A DNA stretch of 64,000 nt from Lunularia cruciata (GCA_948567375.1 OX419760.1:806001-870000); one strand, 5' to 3'; shown: positions 31,277 to 43,400, counted from the stretch's first letter. Numbers and translations are program-made. The notes: generated by a model not told the origin, from the letters alone.

Positions 31277-32749
31277 TCATATAGCTACATTAGAAGCATC
31301 TGTGTAGAGGATGAAAGGCTTACTCCAATCAGGTTTAGCATGAATTGAAGCTACAACAAGGGATTGCTTGAGCTCCTCAAAAGCTTTGAGAGCCTCCTTG
31401 TCCTCCAAAATCACCATGTAATCTACACCCTTCTTCATGTAGATGGTCAATGCATAAGCCTTGTTGGAAAATGAGAAGATAAACCTCCTATAGTACCCAA
31501 CCATCCCCAAGAATTGGCGTAACTTTGTCAAGCTTGAAGGGAATGGAAGGTCTGAGATTTTCCTTACCTTCTCAAGATCAACTGCTATTCCATCCTTGGA
31601 GATGATGTGCCCCAAAAGTAGACCTTCTTCACATCCAAAATTGCACTTCTCTAGGTTGAGTGATGCATTTGCCTCATCCAAGCGTTGCAAGGTGATTAGG
31701 TGCTCAAAGTGCTCCTCCTTGCTCCCATAGATACAAAAGTCATCAATGAAGTCTCTCACAAATTTCCCAATGAAAGATTCAAATACCTTGTTCATGAACC
31801 GTTGGAATGTGGTTGGAGCATTGCAAAGCCCAAAAGGCATGACCTTGAAAGCGTAATTTCCCCAAGGTGTGGTGAATGTGGTGAGTTGTTGATGCTCTGG
31901 TGCAATCTTGATTTGGTTATATCCACTATAACCATCTCCAAAACTGTACCTCTCATGACCTACAACCTCATCCAAGATCTCATCAATGAATGGCAATGGG
32001 TAGAAGTCCTTCTTGGTAACAGCATTGAGCTTCTTGTAATCCACACATACCCGAAGCTTGCCATTCTTTTTCTTCACAATGACAATTGGAGACACCCATT
32101 CTGAATTCTCCACCTCAAAGATAAATCCTGCCTCCTTGAGCTTATCAATCTCCTCCTTCACAACCAAAGATATTGGTGGGCTAATGCGACGTTGCTTTTG
32201 GCGGATTGGTCTTGCATGTGACTCCACCTCTATCTTGTGCTCCTCCAAGGTGACTTCCTTCAAATCCTTGGAACTAAAAGCAAACATATGGATGAACTTG
32301 CGGAAAATCTCCTCAAATCTCACCTTCTCCTCCTTGGTAACATTTGGGCCATACTTGAGGGTAGCTAACCTTCTCTCTACCTCCTCAAGTGTTAATGGTG
32401 ATTTGTCTGGGTCCTTCAAAACCTTTGGCTTAGGTGCAAAATCCATAGCACACAAGGAATACACATCTGAATCAGATTCAGATTCATCCTCTTCCGTGGA
32501 AGTCTCCTCCTCCATGCTTGTGTCCACACCTGAAGCTCTTTCTTCAGAATCTGATTCCCAATAATCAGAAGATGGTGTATCTGAATGTGAAGTGTTGGTG
32601 GTGTTTGTCACAGGAACAGTGACTCTATGGTTTGATGGCCCAATCCTCAAGTACCCTTTGTGCCATCGATCAATTGTGCGTGCTGCTCTCGACCATGGCC
32701 TCCCAAGAAGTAAGTCATAGCTTGAATCCTTCAAGACTTGGAAAGTCAT
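31277..32749 (-). pseudogene. Element 3 pol: end of protease and reverse transcriptase (490 residues open)
   Basis: The segment opens with LKDSSYDLLLGRPWSRAA (the protease C-terminal motif), then an acidic spacer, then RT: GFIFEVENSEWVSPIVIVKKK, KLRVCVDYKKLNAVT, RYSFGDGYSGYNQIKI (first Asp), FKVMPFGLCNAPTTFQ, and VRDFIDDFCIYG (catalytic DD). The connection domain (FLGMVGYYRRFI, KPFILYTDAS) follows. It is the longest intact coding stretch in the window and, apart from its flanking stops, looks functional. Confidence 0.92.
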
Positions 32750-32755
32750 GAGATT

Positions 32756-33010
32756 TTAAACTCCCATAACTGAAACTACCACTTTATCTATTACCCCTAT
32801 TGGTCGAACTTGTTGCTTGTTTGCCATGCTCACCACAAATGTTGAAGGTCTTGAGGGTATCATACCCAACTTCTTCATCAACCTTTCTGACATGGCATTC
32901 ACTGCTGATCCTCCATCAACCAATGCATCCTTGATGTTGTGACCATTCACTCTCACATCAATCTTGGAGGCATATACATGAGCCTCCCATGGTGCTAATT
33001 TGGCATCCAC
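32756..33010 (-). pseudogene. Element 3 aspartic protease
   Basis: KDALVDGGSAVNAMSERLMKKLG gives the active site, with DGGS replacing DSGS, a variant found in intact plant gypsy proteases. A single TAA at about 32757 separates it from its own C-terminal motif in the next segment. Confidence 0.88.
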
Positions 33011-33339
33011 TACCCCATACTGGAGCTTTTGCCTTCTTCTTCCTCTTGCTCCTTGTAGAACTCAAACCACCTCTAAGCTCCTTTCTCAAAGTAGGTTTCA
33101 AAGCAATCAATTTGCCCACTGTGATGTTAGCCTTGTGACTACCAACATCCTCCAACACATTGTAGTTCCATTTATTGCTTTGAAATCAAGAAATCCTCCA
33201 TCCCCAACTTCTTCCTTGGAGTCTTTGTTGTTGATGGTGTTGAGGTGCGAGTGCTCCTAGTAGACATAGGAGTATCCTTGCTTGAAGTAAATCCTTGAGA
33301 AGAATGAACATCCTCTGCAAAACAAGCTCTCTTCTTCTC

Positions 33340-34374
33340 TTATGCCAAAAGCTCCAAATTAAGACCCTTGGAGTTTGAGCACTCTCCCTTCTCATACTTA
33401 CTCTCAACCACATCTATGGATGCTATCCCCTTACCTTTGTTGGGATTAGGAGCCACTTGGGTTTCACTACCTCCCTCTTTCCCTCTATTGGCTCCCTCAT
33501 AACCCCTTCCTTCATGGTAAGTGGAATTTGGGCAATTCCTTTGGATATGGCCTCTTCCTCCACAACCAAAACAATTTCTATCATTGAAATTGTTGGCTGG
33601 TTGGCCTCCTCTATATGGATAGTTTCCATAACTCCTAGACCCTCTCCCGACATTCTGATCCACCTCTCTCTTCTCCCATAGTTGCACCACATTGATCTTG
33701 AGATCCACAAGTTGTTCTGTGATGGTTTGGAGTGGATCTTTTGGTGGAGGTGCAAGAACTGGAGCAACTAATACTTGTGGTGCAACCCTTGTCACCAAAG
33801 TATCAGAAGTTCCACCATACTTGTAGCCTTGAGGAGGATGCACAACCTCCTTCACCACCAAATCACTCTCATCTCCTTCCAAACTCTCCTCCATACAAAT
33901 TGCAATCTTGATAGCTTCAACCTTGGAAGAAGGTTTCTCATATCTCACCTTGCTTCTAATTTGTAGTCTCAACCCTCCCACAAAATTCTTGGTGAGCATG
34001 GCCCCTATGCCAATCATTGTAGTCTCCACATCATCTCCATCCTTCCTCAACACTATGTGAAATCTGGACTCTAACTTTTCCACTCTTTCCACATAGACTC
34101 TCACTTTCTCTCCTTCTCCTTGCTTGAGAAATGTAACCTCACTCATCAATCTCTCATAACTCTCATCAGGAAGAAAGTTCTCAATGAGTGTTGAAGTCAA
34201 AGTCTCCCAAGACTCCTCTTCCTCATCTCTCCTCTCTCTCTTTTGGTATTCTGACTCATACCATGTAAGTGCTGCATCCTCAAAGAAATATAGTAATAAT
34301 GAGGCCCACTCATTCTTCCTCCTCTCATTTTTTCCTATGCAAGCTCTCTTGAAGTCTCTCACAAAGGCCTCCAC
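33340..34374 (-). pseudogene. Element 3 gag (344 residues open)
   Basis: The capsid domain (VRDFKRACIGKNERRKNEWA, DAALTWYESEYQ, FLPDESYERLMSEVTFLKQ, VRVYVERVEKLESRF) occupies residues 1-170. Cys268, Cys271, His276 and Cys281 form the CCHC knuckle (CFGCGGRGHIQRNC). A TAA after NLELLA ends the segment, after which the same frame continues (EKKRACFAED) toward the protease. Gag would form the particle and bind element RNA. Confidence 0.9.
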
Positions 34375-34651
34375 ATCTTATCCATCCTTGCTAAAGAAAA
34401 CCGAAAGTTTCCCCATCTTAACCCCTCACTATCTTTCTTTTCTCTCAATTTTTTTTTTCTCTTTTCTTTTCTCTCACTCTATTACTAATAGAGTATATAC
34501 ATGACTAACACCATCTGAGAATAATCCACTCTAGGGAACACAAAAGGTTCAGGTTGCTCCAAGATTTCTATAGCAACATCAAATCCTAGAGTGCATATTA
34601 ATCTAACTCTCATGGATAGTTTATCCGTAAGTTGAAAGATTATCTCCATCA

Positions 34652-34990
34652 CTAATCTTGAGAACTAGCTGATGAAGGTGGTAGTATTTCTGTAGTTGTA
34701 CTAAGGCTCTCTCCAAGATCCTTCACCAAAGTCTCCAAAAGTGCTTTTACTCCACTACACTCATGTCCTTTTGGAAGTCCTTCCACTCCACAAATCTCAC
34801 ATAACTCCTTGGTCTTAGATCTTCTCCCTCCTAATCTTGGTGAAGAAGGTCCAACATGCAAACCCCAGTCAAGTAAGCCTCTCCTTTCCCTCAATATCTT
34901 GCTTTCAAATTTCAATGGACATGAACTTGCCTTATGTCACTTCTCTCCACATAGAAAGCACTTAGACTCACTCTTTCCTCCAAGTGGTGT
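34652..34990 (-). pseudogene. Element 3 ORF upstream of gag with zinc-binding motifs
   Basis: The minus strand from about 34990 reads SKCFLCGEK-stop-HKASSC, a CCHC spacing broken by one stop, then PLKFESKILRERRGLLDWG, CEICGVEGLPKGHEC and a helical end. It lies between the leader and gag. Some large plant gypsy lineages (Ogre/Tat group) have an extra ORF before gag, but the sequence does not resemble a family I can name. It may be the N-terminal part of Gag after a frameshift. Confidence 0.5.
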
Positions 34991-35984
34991 AGGTTTTTGA
35001 ATCCTCTCAACACTCTCTTCAAATTCTCTTGTATTTATTTATATATTCAAATTGTAAACTCTCTTTTCCTCAAATCCACCCCTAAAATCACCTCAAACCC
35101 TTGGGGAACCTTGCATAATCTCAATTTCCACTCTTGATGACCCTCCATGTTCCCAAGATGAATCTAAACACTCAAACATGCTTTTTGTTGATCTCAAACT
35201 CCTCATGCATGAGATCTCCACTTTGCAGAATTGACCCTTCCTCACAATGTCACTCAAATCTCCCAATCACTATGTCACAGTCCTCTGAAATTTTTCACAT
35301 TTGATCACAACTCTAGGGCGTCCCTCCCTGCAAAATTTCAGATCTTTTCATCGAGCCATTTGGCCTAGACACCTTTCTATTCAGCACCCATATTTCAGAT
35401 TTGGTCTGAAAACCACCCCCTTCACTTAAAAAACTCATTACTCCCTGCACAAGAACGATCTCTCTCCATTTTTTGTGGCAGAAGGTAGGATACAATGCAC
35501 TGAATTTTCTTAAAAATTGTCAGGACAATTCACTAAAAATTGAAGAAATGGCAGACTCTGTACAATTTTCCAGAGAGCATGCAGTTGCGGGAGCACTTTA
35601 CCCTATCAACTTTCAAAACTTCTAGCCCAATGCGCATAGAAGCTCTCACAATAATTTCAAGTGTGCTAACTGAAAGATAACCTAAGCTATCATGTGTAGA
35701 AATCTTAAATCCAGATCTCAAACTTGAGATTTTGCCCAAAATCACCTGAATCCCCAAAATCTGCAATCCACCTCACACAATCTCTCCAGTTCCTCTCATG
35801 TGTACAAGTTGTACAAAATCACCTCAAAGACATCATAATGAACTATAGGGTAAACAAATGGATCTTGGTTCTCTAACATAAGTTCAGCACTCTACTCTCC
35901 TAATGTTCTCTCCAAGTGAGCTCTCATAGCCTCCTTCTGCCTAATGTAAAATTGAACGCGGAACATTATCTTGCCTTCTAGAGA
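34991..35984 (-). other. Element 3 leader
   Basis: About 1 kb between the primer site and the first ORF. Short frames only; no gene seen. Confidence 0.6.
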
Positions 35985-36003
35985 GGTCCCGACAACGGAA
36001 TCA
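35985..36003 (-). other. Element 3 primer-binding site, tRNA-Glu-like
   Basis: Minus-strand TGATTCCGTTGTCGGGACC starts 4 bases inside the 5' LTR. It resembles TGGTTCCGTTGCCGGGAC, the complement of the 3' end of plant tRNA-Glu, with about two mismatches. Assignment is from memory of the tRNA. Confidence 0.65.
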
Positions 36004-36007
36004 AAAA

Positions 36008-36694
36008 TGTGAGCCGGCCTGTCTCTCACTCAGGATGAACCTCTGGTGGCTATTATGGTAGCGCACCATGGACTAAGAAGGCAAGGAACCCGAACTCCAT
36101 CATACTCCTCCAAGGCTAACACTCCAAGACTCAAGACATTGCTCACTAGAGAACTCAATGAGAGAGATAGTTGCAAATGAAAGGATGATGAGTACCTCCT
36201 CACCCCTTGTTTATATACTTGTGAAAGAGTTACGTACCAAAGTTACTAATTACCGTAGTAACTCAAGTTACTAGACTAAAAGTCAAGTAAAGTCAAAAGT
36301 AGAAAGGAATATCCATTCACATGAGCATATTCCCCTAAGCATGTGGTCTTATCTTGACCCAACCACTAAGTCAAGGATTCCTTCACATGGGCTATCCTTG
36401 GACTAAAGAAGAATCCAAAACAAAAAGGCTTGCGGGCCCAAGAGTTCTCAACTCTTTCCTCAAAGCCAAACACCTAGGAATAATACCAAGTCAACACACT
36501 AAAATCCAAAATAGTGGTGCTCATCTTTTCTACTTCCTCTAAAGTAAAGTCCCCTCTATCTTAGCTATGACTAAATTTAGATAACCATGACTAATATAGA
36601 ACCATCCTTCATCTCTATAAATAATATCTCTTAAGTACTTGTAATACCAAGTTAAATATCACAATACCACACACATGCACAAATGGGTGTTATA
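36008..36694 (-). repeat. Element 3 5' LTR (687 bases)
   Basis: Same length as the 3' LTR, with about four differences found by reading both (for example CTCTGG/CTCTAG, GCGCACC/GCACACC and two at the very end). Confidence 0.95.
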
Positions 36695-36698
36695 GGTC

Positions 36699-38280
36699 CA
36701 TAGTACCATCATTGTTTGGGAGGTGGCATGGCGCACAATTGTGCACATGATCCTTCCAAACAACACCATCACGTCTTTCTAACACAAGGACTCTAGATGG
36801 CAAATCCTCACGCACTCTCAAGATAGTGCGGCCTGTCAAAACATCAAGTGTCATTGGTGCTATCTGTTGTAGATATACATAGTCTCCTAGATGAAATTGA
36901 CGGATTGAGGGTCCATAACCTCCTCCTTGAATGGTAGCATAGCGTAAAGTATCTCTATGCTGAGCAATTGTCAAGTTCTCAAAGGCCATTGGCATCACTC
37001 TCCGAAAGATCTCTGCTCGTTGAGAACATGCGCTCATCCATACATCGGGGTCATCCAAGTCCAAAACTACAATAGCATCTCAAGAAATGGCTGCAAGTAA
37101 ATCTGGATCTTGTCCATAGAGTAGAAAGTATGGAGAGAAGGATGCTAAGGAGGCTTGCCGGCTGAACCGATAGCCCATGGCCAACCAAGGTAATTGGAGA
37201 TCCCAATCTCCCAAGTGGCCTCTCTGCAAACCATACTTTTGTAATCCTCTCTTCACCATCTGAACCACTCTCTCTGCTAGGCCATCTGCCTTAGGGTGAT
37301 CTCGGGATGTAGTATGATGATCAATCAAAGCCTTGTCACACAAGACTTGAAACTCCCCCAAGAACTCTATACCCTGATCTGTCAAAACCTCAGCTGGTGC
37401 ACCAAACTAACTAAGAACTTGATCCAAGAATGAGTACTGTCCCTTCACTAGACTTGTTAGGAAGTGCCACCAACTCAATCCACTTAGAGAAGTGCTCTAC
37501 CATCACCAAAACATACTGATGATGTCTCACAATCAGCAGTAAAGGTCCGGCAAAGTCCAAAATCCAACGGTAACCCAATCCCATGATAGGTAATGGGTGT
37601 AATTGTGGCATAAGAGCATTGAATGATGCTCTAACTCGGTCACAAACCACACATATGGCAACAAATTGCTGTACCTTGGTTTGCATACCGTGCCACCAAT
37701 AATGACTCTGGAGTAAGCTATATGTACACTTTACTCCAAAATATCCTAGCTCATGAGCATGGATATTTTGGAGTTTAGGATATCATGGCTCCTCATGAGC
37801 ATGATGGACCAATTGTGGTCTCTGAGATGGAAGTGGTTCTACTCGTACTCTACCATCCTCCCATACACACAAAAGGTGTCTACCCTCCAATCTGAACCGT
37901 CTGGCTTGCTGAAGAACACGGTCTCTCTCCTTGGCCCCAACTATTCCACCCACAACACCAGTGCAAAGGTAGTCTATCACTAAGAAATCATCATGAATGT
38001 CTTGTTGAACTGTACCAATATCTTCACTCTCTGGATCTGTGACCTCAATAACTCCTCCTGTATGCGCTGAGAGAGATACCACCAAGCCTCTGCAAATATA
38101 TACAGAAAGGCCAATGCATGCCAACCTGGCACCATCTCCTCATCTGTCTCACCATGCCAACGTGCTCCGATCTGATCCTGCTGGCTGGGACATGGGTTTC
38201 TTCTCAACCCACGTTGAGTAGAAATGGGTTGAGCAGGGTGATTTCATGGTTGTTCATAGACTTGGAGTGGTGAATTGTTG
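36699..38280 (-). pseudogene. Element 2 integrase
   Basis: The zinc domain is HHAHEEP ... CVVCDRV (37783-37840 and about 37620-37650). The core has ILDFAGPLLLIVRHH (Asp), MTDQGIEFLGEF (Asp) and DHPKADGLAERVVQM (Glu). The C-terminal domain at 36690-37064 has QFHLGDYVYLQQIAP, SRVLVLERRDGVVWKD and APCHLPNNDGTMD. Several frameshifts break it. A local duplication (GAGCATGGATATTTTGGAG) lies near 37760. It supplies the C-terminus missing in element 1. Confidence 0.85.
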
Positions 38281-38327
38281 TTCATCTACGGTTCACCACT
38301 CTAGGTCTATGAACAACCGTGAAATCA
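38239..38327. repeat. Inverted duplication inside element 2 (36-base arms)
   Basis: TGATTTCATGGTTGTTCATAG ... GGTGAA at 38239-38274 is the near-perfect reverse complement of TTCACCACTCTAGG ... AAATCA at 38291-38327. Element 1 has only the right-hand arm (16170-16215). The left arm is therefore a later inverted copy, breaking the RNase H-integrase linker. Flanking CTCAACCCA/TGGGTTGAG extends the inverted pattern. Confidence 0.85.
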
Positions 38328-38900
38328 TACTCTTGTAAAATCAGAGCACATTGTGCAAGCTTCCCTAAAAGCTTGTCGGACTCCATCAACCACTTCAGTG
38401 GCTGATGGTCAGTGATGAGAGTGAAGGGATTACCAAATAGGTAACATTGGAAATGTGCTACTGCCCAAACAACTGCCAAGCACTCTCCCTCATATGAACT
38501 ATACTTTGCCTCCGCTGAATTGTTGGAGCAACTAGTATAGGCCACCACAAACTCCTTCTCCTCATCATCATGCTGGGTGAGCACCGCTCCAAGCCCCAAC
38601 ATACTCCAATCAGTATGAACATGAAATGGTCATCCCCTGATCGGTCTCCTCAAAATAGGAGCAGATGTCAACCTCTCATTGAGCTCTACAAAAGCTTTCT
38701 CTTGCTCATCTTTCCAATACCACTCTTGTGTAAGCTTGGTCAGCTTCGTCAAGGCCTTGGCAATGGCACTAAATCCTCTAACATAGCGGCAATAGAAGTT
38801 TACCAACCCAAGGAATGCTCCTACTCTGCTCACATCCATAGGCCAAGGAATACGTGCAATAGCCTCCACCTTGGTCTATTGAACACCAAGTCCTACGGGA
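38281..38900 (-). pseudogene. Element 2 RNase H
   Basis: GLVNFYCRYVRGFSAIAKAL, EEKEFVVAYTSCSNNSAEAKYSSYEGE and FTLITDHQPLKWLMESDKL match element 1. The Glu after WLM shows that the TAG at this place in element 1 is new. Confidence 0.85.
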
Positions 38901-39730
38901 TAGATAGAGTGACCTAAATACCGAACCTACTTGTGGAAGAACCTACACTTCCCGGGATGTAATTTGAGTCCATGAGACCTCAACCTCTCAAACACCTCCA
39001 ACAACTGTCTCTCATGCTCCTCCACAGTAGTGCTATAAACCAAAATGTCATCAATATAGCACCGAGTAAAATCCAATCCAGCTAGGATCCTATCCATGAC
39101 CCTCTGAAACTCAGCAAGAGCGTTCTTTAATCCAAATGGTAAGAATTTCCACTAATATAACACATCCTTGCCGTGAGGATCAATAGCCCAAAATTTTGTC
39201 TTGGACTTATCCTCCTCCCTGATCAGCAACTGATGATATCCCGCTCAAAGGTCCAAAGTACTGAAGATCTTTGCATGCCCAATCGCATCAAAAATCTCCT
39301 CCGGTGTAGGCATGGCATACCGATCAGCCTTGGTTTATTGGTTGATAGAACAGTAATCTCCACACATCCGCCTATCTGTATAGTTGCCATACATATCCTT
39401 CTTGGCTGGCATCACTGTTGCTGATGCATACTCTCCATGTGAAATCTCCACCAAACCAGCCTCAAAAAGGTCACTACTCCGGCTCTAAATCAATGTCCTC
39501 TCCATATCACTATATCAATAAGGATGCCAAAAAATTGGTGTGTTGCTAGTTAGCTCAATCCGTATACCAGGTCCCTTTAGAGCACCTAAATCCTTCATAC
39601 TAAAGGCAAAACAACTTGTGTGACTCTTCAAGAACCTCCAAACCCTCTGTCTTTCCTCTCCAATAAGCTTGGGTCCAAGATTTGGCTCCCAAGTATCCTC
39701 TGTAACTGTAGTAGGAGTGGAAGACATCTG
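38901..39730 (-). pseudogene. Element 2 reverse transcriptase
   Basis: Matches element 1: ERQRVWRFLKSHTSCFAFSM at the start and the catalytic YIDD region near 39050-39060 (minus). It is broken by stops and frameshifts, including TGA and TAG in HPY-stop-YSDMERTLI-stop. GLKLHPGKC shows Leu where element 1 has TAA. Confidence 0.85.
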
Positions 39731-41060
39731 ACTGGCTGCTACACTGGGCCCTTGGGAGCAATAGTGTCATGCTCCCGACCACTAGAGGTCCCAACCTTTG
39801 TGTGAAAAACTCTCTCCACTCTAGCTGCAAGCTCTACACGTCCTCTAGCTGCATCCTATGTGGACCAAGGATGTAATCCAAGTAGCCCACGCTCACCTGG
39901 ATGGACTCCAAGTAGACCACTCTCCCTAGTAGCTACTGGATGTGTCCCAAGAATTCCATGTCCACTTGGTCCATTGTGCCCAACATGTGCATGAATTGTC
40001 TCGATAGGCACATGGCTCACAAGTGTCTAAGTGGTGATGCCTATCAAGTGCATCCTACGCTGTTCTGCCAAGCCAAGGCTCATAATCCAAGTCAAACAGT
40101 TCAGGTCCATAGCTTGACCTAACACATGACGCCTGGATGCCTTTGACACTGCTAGAATAGTGGTAATACCGGTGCAAAAACCCATCGCCCGCTCTCTCTC
40201 ATCAGTGTTAGGCTCCACAAACTGCTGTAACTGTGAGTCCCAAACAAGTCCAGGTCCTCCTTCTCAAAAAGCATGAAACCTGGGAAACTCATGAGTGTGG
40301 GAAATGTAGCTCAAAGCTGTCCAACTAGGTTCACCATTGCCATAGGTGACCTATCAGCCACTACCACTATTTGAGACTGATGCCCAATATCCAAGATATC
40401 ATCAACAAGGATGTGGTCAAATTGCTGAATCCCAACATAAGCGCACTATAGAACCTCTTTGGGTAAGAGGCTCGTCCACCAAAGACAAAGACAATGAGCC
40501 CATGATCCCACTCTGGTTGCATCTAACAATACAATAGGTCCCATCCAAGAATGGACCTGATGTGTACTCGCCACCACTCTAGTGCAAGAATCACCAATCA
40601 AAGGAACATTCTCCAAAAAGTAAGTTGGAGAAATAGACTGATGAACCTAGAGATGTCGTAGTATCCATAACATCTCCCAAAACACACAAGAACAAGGATC
40701 CTGAAGACCCAATCCTCTACCAGCACGTGTATGTCCCTGACATGGCCATCTAGAAATCACCAAGTGAATAGGCCCATGTCTCTCTAGGTCATGCGCCCCC
40801 AGTAAAGAAATGTTTGTTGGGCCTTCTGGTAACCTCTAACTATTGACATTGATAATAACTCTGGATATCGATAGGCCAAGTGTGCTACATGATGTAGAGA
40901 GACTCGCCTAGCAGTCTCATCTCTCTCTACATACAAGTGCCTCTGTACTTGTATACCCGCCTGTAACACCACAGCTAGTCTGGTGTTAATCCCACCAAAC
41001 AAGTCCAATAGACATATCCCCTCTACTGGATACTGCCAAGCAATGAGTGTGGTATCCGAG
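39731..41060 (-). pseudogene. Element 2 C5 cytosine DNA methyltransferase domain
   Basis: Motif I reads LLDLFGGINTRLAVVLQAGI, with Gly changed to Arg near its end. YLYVERDETARRVSLHH follows. Motif IV is SRWPCQGHT with the catalytic Cys kept (about 40749-40751). ENV is kept (YFLENV), and the last motifs are RERAMGFCTGIT and LGQAMDLNCLTWIMS (40027-40218). It has frameshifts near 40800 and 40270. A second, independently mutated copy with the same domain limits shows that the methyltransferase is a fixed part of the family, not an accident of one copy. Confidence 0.88.
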
Positions 41061-43400
41061 TCTCCAAATTATAAATTGCAGCCTTCCCCAACATAAGGAG
41101 CTGCGCACCAGAGTCTAACAAGACTCTTTGTGGTGTATAGACCTTCCTTGAAGGTCCTACCAAACAAAAAATCCCCCTTTGGTTATCCAATAAGACAACA
41201 CCAAGTGTAAACCGCGCTCTCTCAAAGGCTGGTCTAGCTGGCAACTCCTCCAGTCTAGCCGCTGTTGCTTGCCATAAACCATTGGTCGTTGAACGGATCC
41301 CATGCTCCTCAACCAAGTTAGCTCCACTACCAACCACCTCTGCTCTAGTAGTAGGAACCGCACCATCCCTACTCTCACATAGTGTGGCAGCCAACCGGAA
41401 TACTAGGGCTGGGTCAACTCCCAATGTAAATATATCATTGGCCAAAAACAAAGGATGTCGCATAATCAGTTGAGCCACCCCCAACATCATGCTAGACTCA
41501 GTTTGTGTAGTAGCTGGTGGTTGAGTAGTAGGTAGTCCATCATGTACTCCATCACCACCTACCACACCTGCAATAGGACGTCTAAGAACCATGGATGTCA
41601 TTTGCAATGCCTCAGATAGCGTGAAAGACTGAGGAAGTTTGACCTGTCTCCTAACCTCTCCTCTTTGTGGGTCCAACTCCATTGATGCTCCTCTAGGCTC
41701 TGGAGCACGTACTGCACTCCTAGTCACTGCTGCAGATGCATCCACTTGTGTTGCTCCGTACATGAAGTCCAAAGCATCTTTATCACTAGCATATGAGATG
41801 GAAGCCTTAGCACCCGAATCTGATCTCCTCTGAGCAATAGCTATACTAGCCAATCTCTGCTCCAATTGCTCAATCCAAGTAGCCATAGTTGTGTCAGAAG
41901 TAAGGGCAGGAACTGCACCCCTACTAGGTGTAGATCTTCTACCACCACCTCTACCACCTTGACCTCCATGAACTGGAGCTCCTCTACTACCTGCCATAGC
42001 AGCCCGACCACTCCGTAACTCCGGGTGTAGGTCAAAACACCGGTCACTAGTGTGACCAAATTTATGGCAATGCTCTCATTGCCTCTGTGCTGGCTGTGAT
42101 GCACCCGAGGTATCAGGTCCACTACCCTAAGTACACTCTGTCCGATGGTAAGGTCCACCACAAGTCCAACAAGCAACACCGCCACTCACTGGCTGCTACT
42201 GACCCAAAAATGAGAGTAAGGGTCTAACTCCACTAGGCCCTCCACTTGCTCCATAGGATCTAGGCTGTCCACCCTATCCTCAAAAACCAATTGGGTGTGG
42301 TGTACTGTGCTGCACTCTAGAAGAAGTCATAGCCGTGGATGAGGTCTCCCTACCAAATCCAGATGTCACCACTCTCTCCTCCACCATGTTGAGCTCAATA
42401 CGCTCAGCCAAACCAAAGACCACTGCCAAAGTAGGCAAAGTAGCTTGTAACAATGTAGCACCATGAACTCTACGTTGCAACTCCTTGTCTAGTATCCTGT
42501 ACCGAAACTGGACTGCCTGGGCCTCAGTAACTCCCTAAGTGAAACTGATCAGCCACCGCATGCAAGTGTATGCCATGCATAGGCTCTCTCCAGTCTTCCG
42601 CTGGAACTCCTGCAAGCTCCTCAGCTTATCAGTCCGCACTCCCTGGTAGTTCTACCTCAAACACAAGAAGAACTCCACCATGGGATTAAACTCCGATACC
42701 ACATCACCTCCTACAGCGGTACCTCCACTTGTAGTAGCACTATCTCCAAATACTGCACCTCCACTAGCTCCACCAACACTACTCGAGCTAGAACTTGTAG
42801 GTATAGCCAATCTACTCCTGGCCACCAAACCTGAAATGATAGAAACATAGTTTGGAGACCAATAATGTCTCCATAACTTGATCTCCTGAACTCATGGTAG
42901 TCGTCCATCGGTAGACCCTCCAGATGCTGAAACAACTCCTTCCATGCCATGAAGGGTGTGAACAAAGTTGGGTTCTGCATCTGCTGCAGATCACACCAAC
43001 TATCAAACTCCTGGATGAAGTCATCCAACTCAATGGTACTCACTGTACCAGAGTAATGCCTAGGGCCTTTGGAGGCTCCATAAATCTTGTCCATGTCCTA
43101 CAACAATGGTGCGGACACACCAAGTGCACTCTCAACTAAATCAGCTCCTGTGTTGAACTCCAACTTAGAGTCAATCTCCTCCCTCACTGGGACTTGAGAT
43201 ACAAGCTGATACCAAGCACCACTCCGAGAAAACCCACTGTATCTTGTAGGGCTAACTCCTTTGCAATCTCCAAAGAACTTCGTAGTGACAAAGTAACCAC
43301 AACAGCAAACCCAAACCACCAACTGCAACTGCAAGTCGCAACTGTAAGTTGCAACCGCAAGTGCCAACACCACCACGTGCCAATACCAACTAAGCACCAC
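41061..43400 (-). pseudogene. Element 2 gag and start of protease
   Basis: From an ATG at 43400: CCCGYFVTTKFFGDCKGVSP, then DKIYGASKGPRHYSGTVSTI, ELDDFIQEFDSWCDL and MDDYHEFRR (42711-43094). Two knuckles are visible: C-WT-C-GGPY-H-RTE-C (about 42125-42165), and a second near 42070 whose first Cys is now a stop (stop-EH-C-HKFG-H-TSDR-C). The Gly/Arg-rich segment and YTPQRVLLDSGAQLLML (protease D-S-G-A) end at 41070, where a deletion joins the frame to the methyltransferase. Frameshifts occur between segments. Confidence 0.8.

Larger units (their letters stand above)
28861..36694 (-). mobile_element. Element 3: young Ty3/gypsy element, 7.83 kb, nested in element 2
   Basis: LTRs of 687 bases at 28861-29547 and 36008-36694 begin TGTGAGCC and end TGTTACA (TGTTATA at the right). 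I find about four differences between them. GGTC flanks both sides (28857-28860 and 36695-36698). The minus strand carries, in order, a tRNA-Glu-like primer site, an upstream ORF with zinc-binding Cys/His, gag with a CCHC knuckle, protease, RT, RNase H, integrase, and a G-rich tract before the 3' LTR. No chromodomain is visible. A few stops and one frameshift break an otherwise well-kept coding region. Confidence 0.93.

Noticed and set aside
32058-32564. 168-codon plus-strand ORF
   Set aside because: Shadow of the 490-residue RT segment on the minus strand.
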